Positions 17,861 through 27,069 of a stretch of DNA of 38,288 bases are shown here, one piece after another. Location of the stretch: the NCBI GenBank assembly GCA_012841165.1, contig DUVF01000034.1:1-38288 (forward strand), written 5' to 3'. Made by a program: the position numbers and the translations under genes. This DNA is from Clostridiales bacterium. GTDB taxonomy: Bacteria; Bacillota; Clostridia; Peptostreptococcales; Anaerovoracaceae. Numbering within the stretch: the stretch's first letter is position 1; each line of letters begins with the position of its first letter. The notes below the pieces were generated by a model. The model was not told the DNA's origin and did not search any database. It worked only from the letters and a program-made list of their open reading frames with translations.

Positions 17861-18383
17861 ACTGACTTTGTTGCGTGTCTTGGTAATACCTTTTTTCATC
17901 GTCTTACTGATGACAGGACATGATTATATGGCCGGCATTCTGTTCATTGCCGCCTCATTGACCGACATGTTAGATGGTTATATCGCCAGGAAATATAACC
18001 TGATCACTAACTTCGGCAAGATCATGGATCCTTTGGCGGACAAACTGCTGGTAACTTCGGCATTGATATGTCTGGTCGAACTGAACCGTGTGGCCGGCTG
18101 GATGGTGATCGTCATTCTGGCCCGCGAATTTATCATCACCGGATTGCGCAGTGTAGCAGCCGGAGAGGGGCGTATCATTGCGGCCGGAAAATCCGGCAAA
18201 CTAAAAACAGTTCTGCAAATGGTCGCTCTGGCGGTGATTCTGCTTAAAGATTGGCCTTTTTCAATCTTTACCGACCTGCCCATCGGCTTGAGCCTGCTCT
18301 GGCTGGCGGTGGCTGTCACCGTATATTCGGGAGTTGAATACATCGTGCAGAACCGGGATGTTTTCAGAAAGAAGGAAAGCTGA
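17844..18383 (+). CDS. pgsA: CDP-diacylglycerol--glycerol-3-phosphate 3-phosphatidyltransferase PgsA
   Basis: PgsA makes phosphatidylglycerol phosphate from CDP-diacylglycerol in the membrane. The start is GTG 17844, with GGAGGAGG about 10 bases upstream, inside the end of rimO. The 179-residue product MNLPNKLTLLRVL carries the CDP-alcohol phosphotransferase motif D44-G45-x2-A48-R49-x8-G58-x3-D62-x3-D66 and several membrane helices. The stop overlaps the cinA ATG by one base. The pgsA-cinA-recA order is common in Firmicutes. Confidence 0.95.
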   Translation: MNLPNKLTLLRVLVIPFFIVLLMTGHDYMAGILFIAASLTDMLDGYIARKYNLITNFGKIMDPLADKLLVTSALICLVELNRVAGWMVIVILAREFIITGLRSVAAGEGRIIAAGKSGKLKTVLQMVALAVILLKDWPFSIFTDLPIGLSLLWLAVAVTVYSGVEYIVQNRDVFRKKES

Positions 18384-19630
18384 TGAAAGCTGCAATACTC
18401 AGCGTAGGAACCGAATTACTGTTCGGTCAGACCGTAAACACCAACTCCGTTTACCTGTCCCAGGAACTCAACCAGCTGGGAATTGATGTTTTGGGACATT
18501 ATACAGTAGGAGACAATGCCGGACGGCTGGAAGCAGCCATTGAAGCGGCTTTTAAAGAATGCGATCTCATTTTGGCTACCGGCGGCCTGGGGCCGACTCA
18601 GGATGATCTGACCAAAGAGACGGTCTGCCGGGTAATGGGGGATGAGCTGGTGCTGAATGAAGAAGCGCTGGCACGGCTGGAACGGCGCTTCAGCCGAAGC
18701 GGCTGGAAGATGACGGAAAACAACCGCAAACAAGCTTGGTTTCCCTCTCGGGCCACCGTCCTGATGAATGATTTGGGAACAGCGCCGGGCTTTCGCACTT
18801 CAGAAAACGGCCGCACCATCGTCTGTATGCCGGGGCCGCCCAGAGAAATGCGACCGATGTTCGAACAACAGGTTAAGCCCTGGCTGTCCGGCCACAGCGA
18901 TCAAAAGCTGTTTTATCGCACGATACGAACTTTTGGAATCGGCGAGTCTTCTCTGGAGACCGAATTACTTGATTTAATTGATCAGCAAACCGACCCGACT
19001 CTGGCGACTTATGCAAAGGAAGGCGAATGCTCATTGCGCATCGCTTCCAAGCGGATGACCATCGAAGAGGCGAAGCAAGCTGTCGATCAGATGACAGAGC
19101 AGGTGACGGCCAGAATAGGAGAGTACATCTATAGTTATGATGATGAAGAATTAGCGCAGGTCGTGGCGCAAAAGCTGATCGACCGGAAGCTTACACTGGC
19201 CGCCGCCGAATCCTGTACCGGAGGCCTTTTTTCAAAAGTGCTGACTGATTTTCCGGGCATGTCGGCTGTCTTTGACCGCGGCCTGGTGACTTACAGCAAT
19301 CGGGCTAAAATAGAGGAACTTGGCGTGTCGACGGAAACACTGGAACGCTTCGGAGCGGTCAGCCGGGAAACAGCTCTGGCTATGGCGCGGGGACTGGCTG
19401 AAAAAACCGCTTGCGATCTGGCGATATCGGTGACCGGCATTGCCGGGCCGACCGGCGATACAAAAGACAAGCCTTTAGGCTTAGTCTATATCGCCCTGGT
19501 CATGGGTGAACGTGAAGACTGTATCCAATCCCGCCGGCGCAATGTCAGCCGGGCCTGGAACCGACAATACGCCGTACTCCAGATGTTTGACCGGATCAAT
19601 CGGATGCTGGACGGTAGAATCGGAAATTAA
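18383..19630 (+). CDS. cinA: CinA family protein (competence/damage-inducible; nicotinamide-nucleotide amidase domain)
   Basis: The 415-residue product has an N-terminal MoaB-like (molybdopterin-binding fold) domain, residues 1 to about 170 (MKAAILSVGTELLFGQTVNT, then ATGGLGPTQDD). A linker is followed by the C-terminal CinA/PncC amidase domain from about residue 255 (LAAAESCTGGLFSKVLTD, later AISVTGIAGPTGD). PncC-type domains deamidate NMN; the N-terminal domain is linked to ADP-ribose pyrophosphatase activity in some relatives. The ATG overlaps the pgsA stop. recA lies 84 bases downstream under its own SOS promoter. Confidence 0.95.
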   Translation: MKAAILSVGTELLFGQTVNTNSVYLSQELNQLGIDVLGHYTVGDNAGRLEAAIEAAFKECDLILATGGLGPTQDDLTKETVCRVMGDELVLNEEALARLERRFSRSGWKMTENNRKQAWFPSRATVLMNDLGTAPGFRTSENGRTIVCMPGPPREMRPMFEQQVKPWLSGHSDQKLFYRTIRTFGIGESSLETELLDLIDQQTDPTLATYAKEGECSLRIASKRMTIEEAKQAVDQMTEQVTARIGEYIYSYDDEELAQVVAQKLIDRKLTLAAAESCTGGLFSKVLTDFPGMSAVFDRGLVTYSNRAKIEELGVSTETLERFGAVSRETALAMARGLAEKTACDLAISVTGIAGPTGDTKDKPLGLVYIALVMGEREDCIQSRRRNVSRAWNRQYAVLQMFDRINRMLDGRIGN

Positions 19631-19644
19631 CGTTTCAAAAACAC

Positions 19645-19673
19645 TTGACGGTCTTGCAGATCCAAGGTATTCT
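19645..19673 (+). promoter_or_regulatory. recA promoter
   Basis: TTGACG (19645-19650), a 17-base spacer and TATTCT (19668-19673). The LexA box lies just downstream, covering the early transcribed region. Confidence 0.75.
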
Positions 19674-19682
19674 AAGCATAAA

Positions 19683-19696
19683 AGAACAAATGTTCG
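19683..19696 (+). promoter_or_regulatory. LexA (SOS) box at recA
   Basis: AGAACAAATGTTCG contains a perfect GAAC-N4-GTTC palindrome, matching the Firmicute LexA/DinR consensus CGAACNNNNGTTCG except for the first base. It lies between the recA -10 box and the ribosome site, so bound LexA would block transcription. Confidence 0.9.
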
Positions 19697-19714
19697 CACT
19701 GCGTGGAGGTAACT

Positions 19715-20761
19715 ATGGAAATCAATCAGACAGATAGAGAAAAGGCTTTGGCGGCAGCCATGCAGCAGATCGAAAAACAATTCGGACGCGGCGCTATAAT
19801 GAAACTTGGCAGCGACGAAGTGCGCATGAATGTAGCCGCAATTTCCACCGGCTCGGTCAGCCTTGATATTGCTACCGGCATTGGCGGCATACCGCAGGGG
19901 CGGGTGACAGAAATCTTCGGCCCGGAATCTTCCGGTAAAACCACCATTGCTCTGCATATCATTGCGGAATCACAAAAAAAAGGCGGACGGGCAGCCTTTA
20001 TAGACGCCGAGCACGCGTTAGACCCCGAATATGCGGCTAAATTGGGCGTCGATATCAATGAACTGCTGGTATCTCAGCCCGACACCGGCGAGCAGGCGCT
20101 GGAGATCTGTGAGATGCTGGTGCGCAGCGGCGCAATCGATGTCATTGTGATCGATTCAGTTGCCGCGCTGGTGCCTAAAGCCGAGATTCAAGGCGATATG
20201 GGTGACAGCCATGTCGGATTGCAGGCTAGGTTAATGTCGCAGGCGCTGCGAAAACTGGCTGGGGCCATCAATAAATCAAACACGGCGGCCATTTTTATCA
20301 ATCAGCTGCGCGAGAAGGTCGGCATTATGTTCGGCAACCCCGAAGTTACGACCGGCGGCCGGGCCCTGAAGTTTTACGCCAGCATGCGGCTCGACGTGCG
20401 GCGCATCGAGAGCATAAAGATAGGCGATGAAATCATCGGCAACCGTACCCGGGTCAAGCTGGTAAAGAACAAAGTGGCGCCGCCGTTTAAGCAGGCGGAA
20501 TTCGATATTATGTACGGCAGGGGAATTTCCCGCGAAGGCGATGTGTTAGACTGTGCGGTCGAGGTCAGGCTGATTGACAAAGCTGGCTCCTGGTACAATT
20601 ACAAAGGCGAACGCATAGGTCAGGGCCGCGAGAATGTCAAGAGTTATCTGGCCGAACATCCTGAAGTTCTAGCCGAACTTGAACAAGCTCTAAAAGATCG
20701 GTTGAAACCGCAAACCATCGCTCCCGAAGTCGATGAAGACGGCGTAATTCAGGAGGATTGA
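19715..20761 (+). CDS. recA: Recombinase RecA
   Basis: RecA forms filaments on single-stranded DNA for strand exchange and triggers LexA self-cleavage. The 348-residue product has Walker A GPESSGKT (69-76), Walker B in [10 protein letters not shown], the L2-region [20 protein letters not shown], and an acidic C-terminal tail. ATG 19715 is chosen since GGAGG (19705-19709) sits 5 bases upstream; an in-frame GTG at 19703 precedes the ribosome site. It is a single gene under SOS control. No recX follows. Confidence 0.98.
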   Translation: MEINQTDREKALAAAMQQIEKQFGRGAIMKLGSDEVRMNVAAISTGSVSLDIATGIGGIPQGRVTEIFGPESSGKTTIALHIIAESQKKGGRAAFIDAEHALDPEYAAKLGVDINELLVSQPDTGEQALEICEMLVRSGAIDVIVIDSVAALVPKAEIQGDMGDSHVGLQARLMSQALRKLAGAINKSNTAAIFINQLREKVGIMFGNPEVTTGGRALKFYASMRLDVRRIESIKIGDEIIGNRTRVKLVKNKVAPPFKQAEFDIMYGRGISREGDVLDCAVEVRLIDKAGSWYNYKGERIGQGRENVKSYLAEHPEVLAELEQALKDRLKPQTIAPEVDEDGVIQED

Positions 20762-20860
20762 GCAAAAATATAATAAAATCATAATAATTTCATCAGGCTT
20801 TGTTAAAACATTGCGCCGTCTTTTCAGATAGACTGTTAACCGAAAGGATGGACGGCAAAT

Positions 20861-21406
20861 ATGAATAACCAAACAGTTGCTACAAACTGGAGAACGAAAA
20901 AAAGAAAAAGACGGTGGAAAAACTGGGGACTGCTTTTGCTGATTATGTTCGTATTGTTCGGGGTGTTTCCAAAGGCGGGCGTGTACGCGTATTTCTTTGA
21001 CCGGGGCAGTTATCAGGATAAATACCTCGATTCTGAAACCATCGTTACCGATCTGGATGAGTTGAGCCCTAAAACAAAAGAGCTGGCGATTCGTTTTCTG
21101 GAAAGATGCGCAGAAGAAGGTCTCCCGGTCAAGATTACCGAAACATATCGCAGTCAGGAGCGGCAAAACAAGTTATACGAACAAGGCCGCACTCAACCCG
21201 GAGCGGTGGTCACCTGGACTAAAAACAGCCGGCATACCGATCGCCGGGCCTTCGATATATGCAAGCAAGGCAGTGATCCCTATGGCGATGAAGAATTTTT
21301 CAGAAGATGTGCCGAAATCGGCCGGGAAGTCGGATTGAGTCCGGGTTACTACTGGAAAGAACATCCCGATAAACCGCATTATGAATTGAAGAGCTGGTGG
21401 CTCTAA
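20861..21406 (+). CDS. Membrane-anchored M15-family peptidoglycan peptidase (VanY/CwlK-like)
   Basis: The 181-residue protein has a very basic N-terminus (TKKRKRRWK) and one membrane segment or uncleaved signal at about residues 22-44, so the catalytic domain should lie outside the cell. The M15 zinc site is visible as SRHTDRRAFD (His125, Asp132) and DKPHYEL (His173, Glu175). TETYRSQERQNKLYEQGR is the typical substrate-cleft region. Such enzymes cut D-Ala-D-Ala or L-Ala-D-Glu bonds of peptidoglycan; which one cannot be decided. AAAGGATGG precedes the ATG. Confidence 0.87.
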   Translation: MNNQTVATNWRTKKRKRRWKNWGLLLLIMFVLFGVFPKAGVYAYFFDRGSYQDKYLDSETIVTDLDELSPKTKELAIRFLERCAEEGLPVKITETYRSQERQNKLYEQGRTQPGAVVTWTKNSRHTDRRAFDICKQGSDPYGDEEFFRRCAEIGREVGLSPGYYWKEHPDKPHYELKSWWL

Positions 21407-21422
21407 ATGAATATTACAACTC

Positions 21423-21451
21423 TTGACAGTGATTGCCGGGTATGATAATAT
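21423..21451 (+). promoter_or_regulatory. Promoter of rplU-rpmA-obgE
   Basis: A perfect TTGACA (21423-21428) is followed after 17 bases by TAATAT (21446-21451) with a TGA extension. It lies 16 bases after the preceding stop. Confidence 0.75.
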
Positions 21452-21457
21452 TTCAAT

Positions 21458-21563
21458 GTTTGTAAGCCGCTCGGAAAAGGCTTTGGATAAATGTTCAGCA
21501 GCAACAAGAATTAAGGCTGAAGAACTGCCTGACCGGCGAGACTGGGTAGAGGAGGTAAAGAAC
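21458..21563 (+). other. 5' leader of rplU mRNA (candidate L21 leader)
   Basis: About 105 untranslated bases separate the predicted transcription start from the rplU GTG. TTCAGC and GCTGAA can pair, and further short complementary segments flank them. Firmicute rplU mRNAs often carry an autoregulatory L21 leader; I see the right position and some pairing, but have not matched the consensus. Confidence 0.35.
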
Positions 21564-21893
21564 GTGTACGCAATAATACAGACCGGAGGCAAACAGTATA
21601 AAGTGGCCGAAGGCGAGGAATTGAATGTCGACCGTCTGGCCGGAGAAGCCGGCGATACCGTGACATTCGATCAGGTGCTGTATCTGTCGGGTGATAACGC
21701 GCCAATAACGGGTAAGCCCTTCATTGAAGGCGCTTCTGTCAGCGCGTCCGTAGTCGAACATGGCAAAGGCGATAAAGTCGTCATCTTCAAATATAAAGCA
21801 AAAAAAGACTACCGGAAAAAGCAAGGCCACAGACAGCCTTATACAAGAATCCGCATCAACAGCTTCACTCAACCGGAAAAAAAGGAGGTGTAA
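21564..21893 (+). CDS. rplU: 50S ribosomal protein L21
   Basis: bL21, 109 residues, starting at GTG 21564 with GGAGGT eight bases upstream. The family start [17 protein letters not shown] is followed by the basic [20 protein letters not shown] tail. The reading frame stays open upstream to 21423, but that part overlaps the promoter and is not L21. The rpmA ATG is only 2 bases after the stop. The ribosomal-processing protease gene prp, normally between rplU and rpmA in Firmicutes, is absent. Confidence 0.96.
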   Translation: MYAIIQTGGKQYKVAEGEELNVDRLAGEAGDTVTFDQVLYLSGDNAPITGKPFIEGASVSASVVEHGKGDKVVIFKYKAKKDYRKKQGHRQPYTRIRINSFTQPEKKEV

Positions 21894-21895
21894 TC

Positions 21896-22156
21896 ATGGC
21901 TTCGAAAAAAGGCGTCGGCAGTTCCAAGAACGGTCGCGATAGTGAATCTAAACGCCTGGGCGTTAAAAGAGCCGATGGACAGACCGTCAGCGCCGGCAGC
22001 ATACTGGTCAGGCAGCGCGGCACCAAGTTCCATCCCGGCAATAACGTCGGCAGAGGAGGCGATGATACGCTTTTCGCTAAAGTTGAAGGAATAGTTCGGT
22101 TTGAACAGTTCGATAAAAGCAGAAAAAAAGTCAGCGTATATCCCAAAGAAGCGTAA
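21896..22156 (+). CDS. rpmA: 50S ribosomal protein L27
   Basis: bL27, 86 residues, begins [20 protein letters not shown]. This is already the mature form, whose N-terminus reaches the peptidyl transferase centre. Most Firmicutes encode about nine extra residues (of the type MLKLNLQFFA) that the protease Prp removes; neither extension nor protease is present. A GGAGGTG lies 6 bases before the ATG, so this start is secure. A hairpin follows before obgE. Confidence 0.96.
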   Translation: MASKKGVGSSKNGRDSESKRLGVKRADGQTVSAGSILVRQRGTKFHPGNNVGRGGDDTLFAKVEGIVRFEQFDKSRKKVSVYPKEA

Positions 22157-22161
22157 AACCT

Positions 22162-22190
22162 GAAAGCCTCTATGTTATATAGAGGCTTTC
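22162..22190 (+). terminator. Hairpin between rpmA and obgE (attenuator or processing site)
   Basis: GAAAGCCTCTAT (22162-22173) and ATAGAGGCTTTC (22179-22190) form a perfect 12-bp stem with a 5-base loop. No real U-run follows (CTTATAAAA), so termination would be weak. It may set the ratio of obgE to the ribosomal proteins or mark mRNA processing. Confidence 0.5.
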
Positions 22191-22197
22191 CTTATAA

Positions 22198-23836
<1,639 letters not shown>

Positions 23837-23840
<4 letters not shown>

Positions 23841-25168
23841 GACAGTTACCACAGAATACAGAGAGCATATGCCCTCTGTGTCATCGTCGGCTGCCGGCTG
23901 TTCGGAAGCAAGTCAACGGGCAGGTCCGACTGGAGCGCGAATGCCCTGAGCACGGTTTTTTTTCCACTTTGATAGCTGAATCCGCTGCCGCTTATCTGGC
24001 GTGGCAAACCAGCGAACTACTGACTCGGCCGTTGCAGGCGGAGACAGAGACCCAAAACGGCTGTCCCCATGATTGCGGACTCTGCCCGGAACATCTGCAG
24101 CAGGCTTGTTGTGTTGTGGTGGAAGTCACCAGCCGCTGCGATCAGGGTTGCGCCTATTGCTTCGCTGATTCTGTTTCTTCCCCGATACAGAATTCAAACC
24201 AGGACCTCAGCCTGGCAGAACTGGAACAGCTTTTACAGAGCCTGCTGAACAAGACCGAAGACCGGCCCTTCAACATTCAGTTCTCAGGTGGAGAACCGAC
24301 CCTGCGCGATGATTTGCCGGAATTGGTTGCCCGGACTCAGGAAATGGGTTTCCCCTACATTCAACTCAACACCAACGGTCAACGATTGAGCGAAGATATA
24401 GATTACTGCCGTCGTCTGGCGGCTGCCGGCCTATCTTCCGTCTTTCTTCAATTCGATGGCACCGAGGCGGCGATCTATTCCAAATTGCGCGGCCGGGCAA
24501 CTTTAGACAGCAAGCTGCAGGCGATCGAAAACATGAAAACGGTGGGCTTATCGATCGTGCTGGCAGTCACGGTCGTTCCGGGAGTCAACGATGACCAGAT
24601 CGGCAAATTGATTGATTTTGCAGCGGCCGGCTTGCCATGGATTCGAGGCTTGCACTTCCAACCAGTGACCTATTTGGGCCGTTATCCGACAGAACCAGCT
24701 GATGTGGACAGGCTGTCGATCTTTAAGCTGATGTCGCTGATCGAAGAGCAAACAAATGGCCGGATGAGACGGGAACACTTTCTCCCGCTGGCCACCGGCA
24801 GTCCTTATTGTTCGTTCCATGGCCGCTTTATCTATGAAATCGATGGCACGGTCCGGGCGATCTCCCAGGCTTCCGGCCCGGCTTGCTGCGAAAAAGCTGC
24901 GATCGTCAAGGCCAGAGACTTTATTGGCAAACAGTGGCAGCGTTCGCGGCGTCCGGACAATCAAACGGATGCCTTTGACGATAGTTTTGACGGCTGGCTG
25001 AACAAACTCGAACAGCGGACGCTCAGTTTGACCGCGATGGGTTTTCAAGATAGCTGGACCCTGGATCTGGAGCGCCTGAAGCGCTGTCGGGTTCATGTCG
25101 CAACCAGCGACGGTAAGTTAATTCCATTTTGTTCCTATTATTGCCTGCGTCAGCAGGCCGGAGGTTAA
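23837..25168 (+). CDS. Cys-rich radical SAM protein (MJ0619/tetraether lipid synthase-like; TrsS-type)
   Basis: The 443-residue protein has an N-terminal zinc-ribbon-like segment (Cys12, Cys15, Cys36), then CPHDCGLCPEH (Cys76, Cys80, Cys83). Next comes the radical SAM CxxxCxxC (Cys101, Cys105, Cys108) and GGEPT (151-155). Further Cys lie at SPYCSFHG and ACCEKA, and the tail holds Cys417, Cys432 and Cys436 (KLIPFCSYYC). This layout is that of the MJ0619/Tes-like group, whose known members form C-C bonds or methylate. In the Desulfovibrio-type cluster the same position is held by a radical SAM (seleno)protein that I recall as TrsS. The ATG overlaps the previous stop by 4 bases. The substrate is unknown. 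Confidence 0.85.
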
Positions 25169-25170
25169 TG

Positions 25171-25992
25171 ATGAGTTCTGAAAAATGTACCGGCGATCAT
25201 CATCACGATCACAATCACGATGATTTAACTTTGGCAGACCGTGAACGTCCTGTCTGCGCTCTCTATGAGAATCCGATCTTTCAGGAGATCACTGGCGACA
25301 GCCTGCATCCCGGCGGACCCGAATTGACGCGCCGATTGATTGAGGCAGCCGAACTGCCCAGCGCGGCAACCGTGCTTGATGTTGGCTGCGGCCTTGGCGC
25401 CACTCTTCGCATGCTGCAATCAGAATATGGCTTTAAGGTCAGAGGTATAGATCCCTCGGCCAAGCTGATCGATCAGGCAAAAGCTATCGATCCGGATCTG
25501 CCTGTCCAGCTGGGTGAGGCGGATTTTCTGGAATTCCCGTCCTTCAGCTTTGACGCTGTGCTTATGGAGTGCGTCTTCTCGCTCTGCGAGATGAAGGAAG
25601 AGATTCTGCACGAAGCCTACTGCACGCTTAAAAAAGGCGGTAAACTATTGCTTAGCGATCTGTATGATAAAAAAGGTCAGGCTACAGCAGATGATAATAA
25701 AGAAGCCGATAAGGCCGGCTCGACGCCGGCAAGCTGCCTAGACGACCTGTTGACAGAAACACAGTTGATTGAAATGTTGACCGACAGCGGTTTTGTCAAT
25801 ATTCGCTTCCTTGACCAGGCCCAGGCGCTGAAGGATTTCGCGGCGAAAGCTATTTTAAAACACGGAAGCATGGAGACTTTTTGGAAGGCGATCGCTGATA
25901 CGGCGGAAGAAGCTCAGGAAGCATTGACGCACCTGACTACGCAAGCCAAGACGGCCGGTTATTACATGCTCGTAGCAGAAAAGCCGATATGA
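25171..25992 (+). CDS. SAM-dependent methyltransferase with His-rich N-terminus (DVU_1556-like)
   Basis: The 273-residue protein is a class I SAM methyltransferase: motif I VLDVGCGLGAT (68-78), acidic loop RGIDPSAKLI (91-100), and LMECVFSLCEM (131-141) at the position of motif IV. The opening GDHHHDHNHDD (8-18) is a likely metal-binding segment. ATG 25171 is preferred as GGAGG (25160-25164) is 6 bases upstream; ATG 25168 is only 3 bases away. It overlaps or abuts the radical SAM stop, and its own TGA overlaps the ligase ATG, so all are translated together. The methyl acceptor is unknown; membership in the DVU_1556 family is from memory. Confidence 0.83.
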   Translation: MSSEKCTGDHHHDHNHDDLTLADRERPVCALYENPIFQEITGDSLHPGGPELTRRLIEAAELPSAATVLDVGCGLGATLRMLQSEYGFKVRGIDPSAKLIDQAKAIDPDLPVQLGEADFLEFPSFSFDAVLMECVFSLCEMKEEILHEAYCTLKKGGKLLLSDLYDKKGQATADDNKEADKAGSTPASCLDDLLTETQLIEMLTDSGFVNIRFLDQAQALKDFAAKAILKHGSMETFWKAIADTAEEAQEALTHLTTQAKTAGYYMLVAEKPI

Positions 25993-27002
25993 ACCACAAC
26001 AGACGATTAGAAAAAACAATTGACCCCTGGCTGCAGCATAGGTATCAACTGAAGCAGCTACCTGATAGACAAGCAATCATAGAGCTGCAACTACAGGCTT
26101 TGCGTGAGACCATCACTTGGGTGAAGCAGGAGAGCGCCTTTTACAAACAAACTCTGGCCGACATAGAGCCACAACAGCTGACCGACCTGCAGGCCATAGA
26201 GAAACTGCCGTTTACAACGCCGGAGCAGCTGGCCCAAAACCCGGAAGGCTTTTGGTGTGCGCCGGGGCGTGAACTGGTTCGCATTGTCAGTCTCAACACC
26301 TCGGGCACAACGGGACCGAAGAAGCGAATTGCGGTGACTGAGTCCGATCTGGAGCGTACGATCGACTACTTTCATGCTGGGATGCGCTTGTTGGTCGATG
26401 CTTCCGACCGGGTGCTGAATTTATTCCCCTCCCAAACTCCTGATTCATTGGGCGATCTTTTGAACCGGGCGACAATGCGCGTTGGCTGCCAGGTGATGAC
26501 CCCCGCCAGTCCGGCGGAAGAGCAAAAACAGGCCAGCTGTATCACCGGTCTGCCCGGACAAATCGCTGAACTTGCTGCAGCCTGCCAAAAGCCCGAAAGA
26601 CCGACTGATGTCAGTTCGGTTCTGTTGTCGGCCGACTTCGTGTCGCGGGCTTCTGTCCGGAGTATTTTGAAAGCCTGGCCTGGCTGCCGGATTTATGAAC
26701 ATTACGGAATGACCGAAATGGGTTTTGGCGGTGCGGTCAGCTGTTTCGTAGGAACAGGTTATCATGTCCGGGAAACCGACTTGCTGATCGAGATCATCGA
26801 TCCCAAGACCGGCCAAACATTGCCGGACGGTGAGTTTGGCGAGATCGTCTTCACCAGCTTGAGCAGCCGGGGTACGCCTTTGATACGGTATCGCAGCGGC
26901 GACTACAGCCGCTGGCTGACCCGAGCCTGTCCCTGTGGCAGCGTTCTAAGAAGATTGGATCGGGTAGGGCGGAGAGAACAGACCAAGGGTAGCCGCAGCT
27001 AA
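25989..27002 (+). CDS. AMP-forming adenylate ligase, short form (phenylacetate-CoA ligase-like, DVU_1553-like)
   Basis: This 337-residue ANL-superfamily protein would activate a carboxylate as an acyl-AMP. Visible are the P-loop TSGTTGPKK (104-112), the A5 motif YEHYGMTEMGFG (236-247), and the A7-like IRYRSGD (299-305). A Cys pair CPC (314-316) precedes the hinge-like RRLDRVGRRE. The protein stops there, so the C-terminal subdomain with the A10 lysine, present in full-size ligases of about 430 residues or more, is absent. It may only adenylate, or pass the product to a partner. The ATG overlaps the methyltransferase stop. The substrate is unknown. Confidence 0.82.
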   Translation: MNHNRRLEKTIDPWLQHRYQLKQLPDRQAIIELQLQALRETITWVKQESAFYKQTLADIEPQQLTDLQAIEKLPFTTPEQLAQNPEGFWCAPGRELVRIVSLNTSGTTGPKKRIAVTESDLERTIDYFHAGMRLLVDASDRVLNLFPSQTPDSLGDLLNRATMRVGCQVMTPASPAEEQKQASCITGLPGQIAELAAACQKPERPTDVSSVLLSADFVSRASVRSILKAWPGCRIYEHYGMTEMGFGGAVSCFVGTGYHVRETDLLIEIIDPKTGQTLPDGEFGEIVFTSLSSRGTPLIRYRSGDYSRWLTRACPCGSVLRRLDRVGRREQTKGSRS

Positions 27003-27069
27003 ATTTTTAGAGAAATGCATAATCGAAATAAAGCTATCAGAATCGCAGCGGAAAGGGTGGAATTGTATC

